From assembly GCA_948567375.1 (NCBI GenBank), contig OX419757.1:43276001-43340000 (forward strand): 64,000 bases of DNA, given 5' to 3'. Of this stretch, positions 1 through 9,746 are shown one piece after another. Within the stretch, counting starts at the first letter, position 1. Each line of letters starts with the position of its first letter. A model generated the notes under the pieces. That model worked only from the letters and a program-made list of their open reading frames with translations. It ran no database searches and had not been told where the DNA came from. The position numbers and the translations under genes were made by a program. The stretch comes from Lunularia cruciata. Taxonomy: Eukaryota; Streptophyta; Marchantiopsida; Lunulariales; Lunulariaceae.

Positions 1-269
1 GAGAGAGCCTGAATCATCACAATTAAGATTGTTTGGAAAGAATTGAAGGTGTTGTGATTAAGGAGTGTGAATTTGTGACAAGACTACGAGTCAATGCTTG
101 TTACTCTCTTTTGGGTGTGGTTTCTACCTAAGAGACTAAAGACACAACCAAGAAAAACTACATTTTTACTATTTGACTTTGTATTTGGACATTTCTGACT
201 TGTATCTCTACGGGAACTAACTTTACTTACCCAATTACCGCAAAAAGTGATATTTGCCGGGTTGTCACA
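1..269 (+). mobile_element. Family C element C4, terminal fragment
   Basis: This is the last 269 bp of a family C unit whose left part lies outside the window. It matches the end of C2 (40070-40337) closely and finishes with the family's terminal GCCGGGTTGTCACA. Immediately after the final CA the sequence becomes family A integrase DNA (GTAGCATCTTGACAAAT), so C4 is inserted in copy A0. The target duplication cannot be checked because the other end is missing. The short reading frame on the minus strand across this border is a chance fusion of the two repeats. Confidence 0.8.
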
Positions 270-287
270 AGTAGCATCTTGACAAAT

Positions 288-1727
288 GGTTGTAGGTAAA
301 TCTGGATCTTGTCCATAGAGTAGAAAGTAAGGAGAGAAGGATGCTAAGGAGGCTTGCCGGCTGAACCGATAGCCCATGGCCAACCAAGGTAATTGGAGAT
401 CCCAATCTCCCAAGTGGCCTCTCTACAAACCATACTTTTACAATCCTCTCTTCACCGTCTGAACCACTCTCTTTGCTAAGCCATCTACCTCAGGGTGGTC
501 TTGGGATGTAGTACAATGATCAATCAAAGCCTTGTCACACAAGACATGAAACTCCTCCAAGAACTTTGTACCCTGATCAATCAAAACCTCAATAGGTGCA
601 CCAAAATGACTAAGAACTTGATCCAAGAACAAGTAAGTTGTCCTTTCACTAGACTTTTCAAGAAGTACCACCAACTCAATCCACTTGGAGAAGTGCTCCA
701 CCATCACCCAAACATACCGATGATGTCTCACTATTAGCAATAAAGGTCCAACAAAGTCCAAACTCCTACGGTAACCCAATCCCATGATAGGTAATGGGTG
801 TAACTGTGATGTAGGAGCATTGAATGATGCTCTAACTCGATCACAAACCACACATCTGGCAACAAATTGTTGTACCATGTTCTGCATATTACGCTACCAA
901 TAATGACTCTAGAGTAAACTATATGTATGCTTTACTCCAAAATGTCCTAGCTCCTCATGAGCATGACGGACCAATTGTTGTCTTTGAGATAGAAGTGGTA
1001 CTACTTGCACTCTACCATCCTCCCATACACACAAAAGGTGTCTGCCCTCCAGTCTGAACCGTCTGGCTCACTAAAGAACATGGTCTCTCTCCTTGGCCCC
1101 AACTATGCTACCCACAACACCAGTGCAAAGATAGTCCATCATTAAGACATCATCATGAATGTCTCGTTGAATTGTACCAATATCTTCACTCTTTGGATCT
1201 ATGACCTCAATAACTTCTCCTATATGTGTTGAGAGAGATACCACCAAAGCCTCTAGAAATATACACAAAAAGGCCGATGCATGCCAACATGGCACCATCT
1301 CCTCATCTATCTCACCATGCCAACGTGCTCCGGTCTGATCCTGCTGGTTGGGACATGGGTTTCTACTCAACCAATCTGCATCATGGTTCACCACTCCAAG
1401 TCTCTAAACAACCGTGAAATCATACTCTTGTAAAATCAGAGCCCACCGTGCAAGCTTCCTTGAAAGCTTGTCGGACTCCATCAACCACTTTAGTGGCTAA
1501 TGATCAATGATGAGAATGAAAGGGTTACCAAATAGGTAACATCAAAAATGTGCTATTGCCCAAACTGCTGCCAAGCACTTTCCCTCATATGAACTATACT
1601 TTGCCTCCGCTGAATTGTTGGATCGACTAGCATAGGCCACCACAACCTCCTTCCCCTCACCATCATGTGGGGTGAGCACCGCTCCAAGCCCCAACATACT
1701 CTAATCAGTATGAACTTGAAATGGTCA
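288..1727 (-). pseudogene. A0 RNase H and integrase remnant
   Basis: Broken reading frames on the minus strand match A1 RNase H plus integrase. Recognisable pieces are an integrase core segment around 440-890 (RCVVCDRVRASFNAPT, SLDFVGPL, VLIDQGTKF) and the linker around 1071-1394 that includes VNHDADWLSRNPCP. The RNase H start is degraded. An in-frame TGA at 1725-1727 lies at the RT/RNase H boundary, at the same position as the TGA in A1 and A3. The copy is non-functional through several stops. The PHD finger is not present here. Confidence 0.8.
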
Positions 1728-2842
1728 TCCTTTGATCGATCTCTTGAAAATAGGACCAAATGTCAACCTCTCCTTGAGCTCTACAAAAGCTCTGTCTTGC
1801 TCATCTCTCCACATTGCTCTTGTGTAAGCTTGGTCAGCTTCGTCAAGGCCTTGGCAATGGCACTAAATCCTCTAACATAGTGGTGATAGAAGTTTGCCAA
1901 CCCAAGGAATACTTGCACTCTGCTCACATCCATAGTCCAAGGAATACATCCAATAGCCTCCACCTTGGTCTGCTGAACACCAAGTCCTTTGGGGTAGATA
2001 GTGTGACCCAAATACTCAACCTGCTCATGGAAGAACCTACACTTCCCAGGATGTAATTTGAGTCCATGTGATCTCAACCTCCCAAACACCTCCAACAACT
2101 ATCTCTCATGCTCCTCCATAATAGTGCTATAGACCAAAATATCATCAATATAGCACCGAGCAAAATCCAATCCAACTAGGATCCTATCCATGACCCTTTG
2201 GAACTCAGAAAGAGCGTTGTTTAACCCAAACGGTAAGAACCTCCACTGATATAACACATCCTTACCATGAGGATCAATAGCCCAGAATGCTGCCTTGGAC
2301 TTATCGTCCTTCATGATCGGCAACTGATGATATCCCACTTGAAGATCTAGAGTACTGAAGACCTTTGCATGCCCAATTGCATCAAAAATCTCCTTTGGTG
2401 TAGGCATGGCATATCAATCAGCCCTGTTCTATCGGTTGATAGGACGGTAATCTCTACACATCCGGCTATCTATGTAGTTGCCATGCATATCCTTCTTAGC
2501 TAGCATCATTATTGTTGATGCATACTCTCCATGTGAAATCTCCACCAAACCAGCCTCAAAAAGGTCACTACTCCGGCTTTGAATCAATGTCCTCTCCATA
2601 TCACTATATCGATAAGGATGTCAAAAAATAGTTAGTTAGCTCATATTGCTAGTTAGCTCAATCCATATACCAAGTCCCTTCAGAGCACCCAAATCTTTCA
2701 TACTAAATGCAAAACAACTCGTGTGGCTCCTCAAGAACCTCCAAACCCTCCGTCTTTCCTCTCCTGTAAGCTTGGGTCCAAGATTTGGCTCCCAAGTATC
2801 CTCTATAACTTTTGCAGGAGTGGAAGACGTACTGACTGGCTG
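1728..2842 (-). pseudogene. A0 reverse transcriptase remnant
   Basis: Minus-strand fragments of a Ty3/gypsy reverse transcriptase match the RT segment of A1. They include the palm sequence STLDLQVGYHQLPI, the FLPFGLNNALSEFQRVMD region and the catalytic YIDD box (RCYIDDILVYS) near 2145-2165. The thumb/connection follows at 1781-2098 (KLHPGKCRFFHEQVEYLGHTIY). Stops separate the pieces, for example between the two RT segments at 2099. This is a dead copy. Confidence 0.85.
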
Positions 2843-4302
2843 CTACACTGGGCCCTTGGGAGCAATAGTGTCATGCTCCCAACCACTAGAAGTCCCAACC
2901 TCGATGTTAAAAACTCCCTCTACTTTAGCTGCAAGCTCCATACATCCTCTAGTTGCATCCCAAGTGGACCAAGGGTGTAATCCAAGTAGCCCACGCTCAC
3001 CTAGATGGACTCCAACTAGATCACTCTCCCTAGTAGCTATTGGTTGTGTCCCAAGAATACCATGTCTACTCGGTCCATCACCCCCAGCATGTGCCTGAAT
3101 CATCTTGATAGGCCTGGGGCTGACAAGTGTCCGAGTGGTGATGTCTATCAAGCCCATCCTATGCTGCTCTGCCAAGCCAAGGCTCATAATCCAGGTCAAA
3201 TAGTTCAGGTCCATAGCCTGACCTAATACCTGATGCCTAGATGCCTTTGACACTACTGGAACAGCAATAATATTGGTGCAAAAACCCATTGCCCGCTCTC
3301 TCTCATCAGCTTAGGCTCTACCAATTGCTATAACTAAGAGTCCTAAACAAGTCTAGGTCCTCCTTCTCAAAAAGCATGAGAGTCTAGGAAACTCATGATT
3401 ATGGGAAGTGCGGCTCTAGGCTGTCCAACTAGGTTCACCACTGCCATAGGTGACCTATCAGCCACTACCATTGTCTGAGACTGATGCCCAACATCCAAGA
3501 TATCATCAACAAGGATGTGGTCAAGTTGATGAATCCCATCATAAGCACACTATAGAACCTCTTTGGGTAAGAGGTTTGTCCACCAAAGACAAAGACAATG
3601 AGCCCGTGATCCCACTCTGGCTGCATCTAACAATACAGCAGGTCCCATCCAAGAATGGACCTGATGTGTACTCACCACCACTCTGGTGCAAGAATCACCC
3701 ATCAAAGGAACTTTCTCCAAAAGGTAAGCTAGAGAAACGGACTGATGAACCTGGAGATGTTGTAATATCTGTAACATCTTCCAAAACACACTAGAACAAG
3801 GATCCTGAAGACCCAAACCTCTACCATCACGTGTATGTCCCTAACATGGTTATCCAAAAATCACCAAGTGAATAGGCCCATGTCTCTCCAGATCATGCAC
3901 CCCCATTAAGGAAATGACTGTTGGTATGGCCTTTTGGTAACCTTTGACCATTAACATCGGTAATAACTTTGGATATCTATAGGCCAAGTGTGCCACATGA
4001 TGTAGAGAGACTTGCTTAGCAGTCTCATCTCTCTCTACATACAAGTACCTCTGTACTCGTATACCCGCATGTGATACCATAGCTAGTTTGGTGCTAATCC
4101 TACCAAACAACTCCAATAAACATATCCCCTCCATTGGATAATACCAAGCAATGAGTGTGGTGTCCAAAGGCGTCAAAGTAATTGACTTTGGAGGCTCATC
4201 CTCACACTCATCTCTTGATGGTATGAAGGCTCCACTCCAAGCCTGTTGCACCAACTAATCTGCATGCTGCTGCAATGCCTCCTCAGAACTCCACAATGGA
4301 AC
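2843..4302 (-). pseudogene. A0 DNA methyltransferase remnant
   Basis: The minus strand matches residues about 640-1120 of the A1 methyltransferase segment. Motif I is recognisable but altered (LLELFGRISTKL near 4110-4145). The glycine-rich stretch after motif IV is GRGLGLQDP. Motif VI has changed from ENV to EKV (LLEKVPLMGD near 3710-3740). Stops lie in the PC motif region near 3845-3870. The segment ends with the TAG at 2843-2845, the same codon that ends this segment in A1 and A3. It shows that the methyltransferase was already in the family when this much older copy inserted. Confidence 0.85.
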
Positions 4303-4644
4303 TATAACACCCATTTGTGCATGTGTGTGGTATTGTGATATTTAGCTTGGTATTACAATTACTTGAGAGATATTATTTATATAGAGATAAAATATGGTTC
4401 TACATTAATCACGATTAGCTAAAGTTAGTCATAGCTAAGATAGAGGGGATCTTACTTTAGAAGAAGTGGAAAAGATGAGCACCACTATTTTGAATTCCAG
4501 TGTATTGACTTGGTATTATTCCTAGGTGTTTGGCTTTGAGGAAAGAGTTGAGAACTCTTGGGCCTGCAAGCCTTTTTGTTTTGGATTCTTCTATAGTCCA
4601 AAGATGTCCCATGTGAAGGAATCCTTGACCTAGTAGTTGGGTTC
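4303..4644 (+). repeat. Family B solo LTR B0, left half
   Basis: The sequence begins TATAACACCCATTTGTGC (TGTAACACCC in the intact family) and runs through the first half of a family B LTR. It stops at 4644, where a second, complete B LTR starts. The missing second half is found at 24337-24690, immediately after the 3' LTR of B1. B0 is therefore a solo LTR that was split by insertion of B1. B0 itself sits in A0, with GAAC on both sides. Confidence 0.85.
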
Positions 4645-5336
4645 TATAACACCCATTTGTGCATATGTGTGATATTGTGATATTTAGCTTGGTATTACAA
4701 GTACTTAAGATATATTCTTTATATAGAGATAAAGGATGGTTCTATATTAGTCATGGTTAGCTAAAGTTATTCATAGCTAAGATAGAGGGGACCTTACTTT
4801 AGAGGAAGTAGAAAAGATGAGCACCACTATTTTGGATTTTAGTGTGTTGACTTGGTGTTATTCGTAGGTGTTTGAGTTTGAGGAAAGAGTTGAGAACTTT
4901 TGGGCCCGCAAGCCTTTTTGTTTTGGATTCTTCTTTAGTCCAAGGATAGCCCATGTGAAGGAATCCTTGACTTAGTGGTTGGGTCAAGATAAGACCACAT
5001 GCTTAGGGGAATATGCCCATGTGAATGGATATTCCTTACTACTTTTTTACTTTACTTGACTTTTAGTCTAGTAACTTGAGTTACTATAGTAATTAATAAC
5101 TTTGGTACGTAACTATTTCACAAGTATATAAACAAGGGGTGAGGAGGTACTCATCATCCTTTCATTTGCAACTATCTCTCTCTCATTGAGTTCTCTAGTG
5201 AGCAATGTCTTGAGTCTTGGAGTGTTAGCCTTGGAGGAGTATGATGGAGTTGGGGTTCCTTGCCTTCTTAGTCCATGGTACGCTACCATAATAGCCATCA
5301 GAGGTTCATCTTGAGTGAGAGACAAGCTGGCTCACA
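4645..5336 (+). repeat. 5' LTR of B1
   Basis: A 692-bp LTR starting TATAACACCC (first dinucleotide pair mutated from TGTAACACCC) and ending GCTGGCTCACA. It matches 23646-24336. It carries a clear TATA box at 5125-5132 followed by a pyrimidine-rich stretch (CTATCTCTCTCTC), which fits a plant retrotransposon promoter with transcription beginning about 30 bp downstream. Confidence 0.92.
5125..5132 (+). promoter_or_regulatory. TATA box of B1 5' LTR
   Basis: TATATAAA sits in the context CAAGTATATAAACAAGGGG and is preserved in every B LTR that retains this part (for example 24125-24132, 55546-55553 and 62671-62678, the last two on the minus strand). Position and conservation mark it as the U3 core promoter. 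Confidence 0.8.
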
Positions 5337-5340
5337 TTTT

Positions 5341-5357
5341 TGGTTCCGTTGTTGAGA
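5341..5357 (+). other. Primer-binding site of B1 (decayed, tRNA-Asp type)
   Basis: TGGTTCCGTTGTTGAGA begins four bases after the 5' LTR. The B7 version (TGGTTCCGTTGCCGGGA) is closer to the complement of the 3' end of plant tRNA-Asp, which starts TGGCGCCGTTGCCGGGG. The match is inferred from memory of that tRNA family. tRNA-Asp priming is typical of Athila/Tat-type gypsy elements. Confidence 0.65.
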
Positions 5358-5377
5358 CCTCTCTAGAAGGCAAGATA

Positions 5378-5548
5378 ATGTTCCGCATTCAATTCTACAT
5401 TAGGCAAAAGGAGGCTATGAGAGCTCACTTGGAGAGAACATTAGGAGAAGAGAGGGTTGAACTTATGTTAGAGAACAAAGATCTATTTGTATACCCTGTA
5501 GTTCATTATGATGTCTTTGAGGTGATTTTGTACATCTTGTACACATGA
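5378..5548 (+). CDS. Leader ORF of B1, unknown function
   Basis: A 56-codon ORF from ATG at 5378, just downstream of the PBS. It contains FYIRQKEAMRAHLERTLGEE and ends VFEVILYILYT. The same ORF of identical length is present in B7 (62255-62425) with few substitutions and no stops, although the gag-pol genes of both copies are broken. I recognise no domain. It could be a short leader peptide or a structured packaging region that happens to stay open. Confidence 0.35.
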   Translation: MFRIQFYIRQKEAMRAHLERTLGEERVELMLENKDLFVYPVVHYDVFEVILYILYT

Positions 5549-6193
5549 GAGGATTTGGAGAAATTGTGTGAGGTGGATTGCAGATTTTGTGGATTAAGGT
5601 GATTTTGGGCAAAATCTCAAGTTTGAGATCTGGACTTGATATTTATACACATGATAGCTTGGGTTATCTTTCAGTTAGCACATTTGAAATTATTGTGAGA
5701 GCTACTATGTGCATTGGGATAGAATTTTTGAAAGTTGATTGGGTAAAGTGCTCCCGCAACTGCATGCTCTCTGGAAAATTGTACAGAGTCTGCCATTTCT
5801 TCAATTTTCAATGAATTGTCCTGAAAATTTTCAAAAACATTTTGTGCATTGTATCCTACCTGCTGCCACAAAAATTAGAGAGAGATCTTTCTTGCGCAAG
5901 GAGTTATGAGTTTTTGAAGTGAGGGGGGTGGTTTTCATACCAAATCTGAAATATGTATGCTGAATAGAAAAGTGTTTAGGCCAAATGGCTCAATGAAAAG
6001 ATCTGAAATTTTTGAAGGAGGGACGCCCTAGAGTTTTAATCAAGTGCAAAAAATTTCAGAGGACTGTGACATACTAGTTGGGAGATTTGAGTGACATTGT
6101 GAGGAAGGGTCAATTCTGCAGAGTGGAGATCTCATGCATGAGGAGTTTGAGATCAACAAAAAACATGTTTGACTGTTTAGATTCATCTTGGGA

Positions 6194-6657
6194 ACATGGA
6201 GGGTCATCAAGAGTGGAAATTGAGATTATGCAAGGTTCCCCAAGGGTTTGAGGTGATTGTAGGGTGGATTTGAGGAAAAGAGAGTTTACAATAGAATTTG
6301 AAGAGAGTGTTGAGAGGATCCAAAAACCTACACCACTTGGAGGAAAGAGTGAGTCTAAGTGCTTTTTGTGTGGAGAGGAGGGACATAAGGCAAGTTCATG
6401 TCCATTGACCTTTGAGAGCAAGAGATTGAGGGAAACGGAGAGGCTTACTTGACTTGGGTTTGCATGTTGGACCTTCTTCACCAAGATTGGGAGGGAGAAG
6501 ATCCAAGACCAAGGAGTTGTGTGAGGTTTGTGGAGTTGAAGGACTTCCAAAAGGACATGAGTGTAGTGTAGTAAAATCACTTTTGAAGGATCTTGGAGAG
6601 AGTCTTAGTACAGCTACAGAAATACTACCACCTTCATCAGCTAGTTCTCAAGATTAG
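6194..6657 (+). pseudogene. ORF1 of B1, zinc-knuckle protein upstream of gag (frameshifted)
   Basis: This is a separate reading frame ahead of gag, best preserved in B7 (61133-61630). It carries one canonical CCHC knuckle (CFLCGEEGHKASSC, about 6361-6402) and a second cysteine/histidine cluster (CEVCGVEGLPKGHEC, about 6520-6565). In B1 the frame is broken before MEGHQEW and again near 6450 after RLRETERLT. Some OTA-group gypsy elements such as Ogre have an additional ORF upstream of gag, so this placement has precedent. The function is unknown; nucleic-acid binding is an inference from the knuckle. Confidence 0.6.
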
Positions 6658-6894
6658 TGATGGAGATAATCTTTCAACTTATGGATAAACTATCCATGAG
6701 GGTTCAATTAATATGCACTCTAGGATTTGATGTTGCTATAGAAATCTTGGAGCAACCTGAACCTTTTGTGTTCCCTATGGTGGATTACTCTCAAATGGTG
6801 TTAGTCATGTATATACTCTATTAGTTATAGAGTGAGAGAAAAGAAAAAAGAAAAAGAAAAAATTGAGAGAAAAGAAAGACATTGAGAGGTTAAG

Positions 6895-8726
6895 AGGGGG
6901 AAACTTCCGGTTTTCTTTGGCAAGGATGGAGAAGATGTGGAGGCCTTTGTGAGAGACTTCAAGAGAGCTTGCATAGGAAACAATGAGAGGAGGAAGAAAG
7001 AGTGGGCCTCATTATTACCAGATTTCTTTGAGGATGCAACACTTACATGGTATGAGTCAGAATACCAAAAGAGAGAGGAGAGATGTGCAAGAAGAGTCTA
7101 GGGAGACTTTGACTTCAGCACTCATTGAGAAATTTCTTCCTTATGAGAGTTATGAGAGATTGATGAGTGAGGTTAAATTTCTCAAGCAAGGAGATGGAAA
7201 GAAAGTGAGAGTCTATGTGGAAAGAGTGGAAAAGTTGGAGTCCAGATTTCACATAGTGTTGAGGAAGGGTGGGGATGATGTGGAGACTACAATGATTGGC
7301 ATAGAGGCCATGCTCACCAAAAATTTTGTGGGAGAGTTGAGACCACAAATTAGAAGCAAGGTGAAATCTTCTTCCAAGGTTGAAGCTATCAAGATCGCAA
7401 TTCGTATGGAGGAGAGTTTGGAAGGAGATGAGAGTGATTTGGTGGTGAAGGAGGTTATGCATCCTCCTCAAGGCTACAAGTATGGTGAAACTTCTGATAC
7501 TTTGGTGACAAGGGTTGCACCACAAGTAGTAGTTGCTCCAATTCTTGCACCTCCACCAAAGGATCCACTTCAAACCATCACAGAACAACTTGCAGATCTC
7601 AAGATCAATGTGGTGCAACTATGGGAGAAGAGAGAGGTGGATCAGAATGTAGGGAGAGGGCCTAGGAGTTATAGAAACTATCCATATAGAGGAGTTCAAC
7701 CAGCCAACAATTTCAATGATAGAAATTGTTTTGGTTGTGGAGGAAGAGGCCATATCCAAAAGAATTGCCCAAATTCCACTTACCATGGAGGAAGGGGTTA
7801 TGAGGGAGCCAATAGAGGGAAAGAGGGTGGTAGTGAAACCCAAGTGGCTCCTAATCCAAACAAAAGTAAGGGGATAGCATCCATAGATGTGATGGAGAGC
7901 AAGTATGAGAAGGGAAAGTGCTCAAACTCCAAGAGTCTTAATTTGGAGCTTTTGGCACAAGAGAAGAAGAGAGCTCGTTTTGCAGAGGATGTTCACTCTT
8001 CTCAAGGATTTACTCCAAGCAAGGATACTCCTATGTCTACTAGGAGCACTTGCACCTCAACACCATCAACAATAAAGACTCCAAGGAAGAAGTTGGGGAT
8101 GGAGGATTTCTTGATTTCAAAGCAACAATGGAATTACAATGTGTTGGAGGATGTTGGTAGTCACAAGGCTAACATCACAGTGGGTCAATTGATTACTTTG
8201 AACCCTACCTTGAAAAGGGAGCTTAGAGGTGGTTTGATCTCTACAAGGAGCAAGAGGAAGAAGAAGGCAAAAGTTCCAGTATCAATGGGGGTGGTGGATG
8301 CCAAGCCAGCACCATAGGAGGCTTGTGAATATGCTTCCAAGATTGATGTAAGAGTGAATGGTCACAACATCAAGGATGCATTGGTTGATGGATGATCAAC
8401 AATAAATGCCATGTTAGAAAGGTTGATGAAAAAGTTGGGTATGATACCCTCAAGACCTTCAACATTTGTGGTGAGCATGGCAAACAAGCAACAAGTTTGA
8501 CCATTAGGAGTGATGGATAAAGTGGTAGTTTCAATTATGGGAGTTCAAAATCTCATGACTTTCCAAGTCTTAAAGGATTAAAGCTATGACTTACTTCTTG
8601 GGAGGCCATGGTTGAGAGCAGCACGCACAACTGATTGATGGCACAAAGGGTACTTGAGGATTGGGCCATCAAACCATAGAGTCATAGTTCCTGTGACTAA
8701 CACCACCAACACTTCACATTTAGATA
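6895..8726 (+). pseudogene. gag and protease start of B1 (broken)
   Basis: The frame matches the B7 Gag. The Gag start codon is AGG instead of ATG at 6895-6897. A 2-bp loss near 7075 shifts the frame, after which 6983-8317 is open. Visible features are the capsid-like region (FFEDATLTWYES, YERLMSEVKFLKQGDG), a CCHC knuckle CFGCGGRGHIQKNC (about 7729-7770), and a protease remnant with a stop inside the active-site loop. A TAG replaces Trp at 8315-8317. The protein is cut at 8727 by C1. Gag would package the RNA and the protease would mature the polyprotein. Confidence 0.85.
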
Positions 8727-8898
8727 TATGACAACCCGGCAAATATCACTTTTGCGGTAATCAGGTAAGTAAAGTTTGTTCTCGCAAAGATACGAGTTAG
8801 AATTGGTCAAATACAAAGTCAAACAGTAACATGTAGTTCTTCTGGGTTGCGTCTTTAATCTCTCAGGTAGAAACCACACCCAGAAGAGAGTAACAAGC

Positions 8899-9021
8899 TG
8901 TCGTGCGTATATACATCGCTACACAACATACATCGCTACACAACATACATCGCTGTCAACATCATACACTATAAAAGCACAACTCACACATAAGTCATAC
9001 ATAGACTCTAAAGTGCCACAA
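8899..9021 (-). repeat. A1 terminal repeat X2 (outer B-type half-repeat)
   Basis: The outer terminal block of A1. It matches X1 (9473-9577) except for one extra 17-bp unit ACATCGCTACACAACAT (two full units plus a partial one here, one plus a partial in X1). On the coding strand it contains a TATA-like TTTTATAGTG. The outermost bases TGTC are the inverted complement of the other end of the element (GACA). Confidence 0.88.
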
Positions 9022-9470
9022 TAATCAGATTGCTTAACATTCTCAACTCAACTCAACTCAGATCAGTACTTGATCTGTCACTCTATAAACTGCCAACAAC
9101 TGGGCACTGATTACAGTCAAGCCACACCCACTCAAGCATAGAGAATCCAGGTGACGCTCGCCGGCCTCTGTCCACCATAGCCAGGAACTCGAAGGCTCAA
9201 CATCAGAGAAGTGAGCTCTCTAGAGCTCACTTCGAAACTATACCCCCTGGACTCGAGCTAGCCCTGAAACCCTAACGGTCCCGCTGACGGCACACTCGAC
9301 GGTGCAAACGGTGCAAAGTGACGGTGGGCCCCACCGTGAAGTCAGTACCCCGAACACGAAATCTAACCGTCGGAAAGTAGTCCCTGAGAAATAGCTAGAA
9401 TAACTCTAACTACCATCACTGGAACTCCAGTGTCCGAGCATCTAGATGCGGAACTACAAATGGCGTGACA
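9022..9470 (-). repeat. A1 terminal repeat Y2 (3' copy of the long repeat)
   Basis: 449 bp, nearly identical to Y1 at 18422-18870. It contains three short hairpins: GTGAGCTCTCTAGAGCTCAC (9211-9230), ACGGTGGGCCCCACCGT (9321-9337) and CACTGGAACTCCAGTG (9417-9432). It ends GGCGTGACA, which is also the true end of the whole element at 18870. Here it is followed by GC and then X1, not by flanking DNA. Confidence 0.88.
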
Positions 9471-9472
9471 GC

Positions 9473-9577
9473 TGTCGTGCGTATATACATCGCTACACAA
9501 CATACATCGCTGTCAACATCATACACTATAAAAGCACAACTCACACATAAGTCATACATAGACTCTAAAGTGCCACA
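9473..9577 (-). repeat. A1 terminal repeat X1 (inner half-repeat)
   Basis: 105 bp, identical to X2 apart from lacking one 17-bp unit. It starts TGTCGTGCG directly after GTGACA-GC of Y2 and ends GTGCCACA beside a G/C run that looks like a purine tract on the coding strand. No X block lies next to Y1 at the other end of the element (18420). Copy A3 has the same X-Y-X order at 36454-40959. Confidence 0.88.
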
Positions 9578-9596
9578 ATCGCCCCCCTAGCTGGCG
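9578..9596 (-). other. Polypurine-tract-like sequence of A1
   Basis: On the coding strand the sequence reads CCAGCTAGGGGGGCGAT just before X1. The same run is in A3 (40960-40976 region, CTAGGGGGCAAT). Position next to the terminal repeat and the G run suggest the plus-strand primer, but the tract is short and not purely purine. Confidence 0.5.
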
Positions 9597-9746
9597 GTTA
9601 GGTCCCTCTAACTCCAGATAGCCATCTACTCTAAGTATATGGTATACCCTCTAATGGGCAAAGATCAGGAGGCCGGGTGCTATGGAGCCCCATCGTTAGT
9701 CGCCTGTCTGCAATCTATACCATATAAAGAATGAACTAGCTATAGG

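Larger units (their letters stand above)
270..4302 (-). mobile_element. Decayed family A (methyltransferase gypsy) copy A0, 3' part
   Basis: This region is collinear with copy A1 from about 10300 to 14320 and reads on the minus strand as methyltransferase, reverse transcriptase, RNase H and integrase. It carries many transitions, stops and small indels relative to A1. The 3' terminus (integrase C-terminus, PHD finger, terminal repeats) is missing because C4 is inserted at 269. The element stops at 4302, where solo LTR B0 is inserted, and resumes at 24691. The four bases GAAC flank B0 at 4299-4302 and 24691-24694, so A0 and the segment 24691-29157 were once one element. Confidence 0.88.

Noticed and set aside
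4645-5336. Tandem B LTRs as a recombination product
   Set aside because: The half LTR before it and the complementary half after 24336 fit insertion of B1 into a solo LTR better than unequal recombination.
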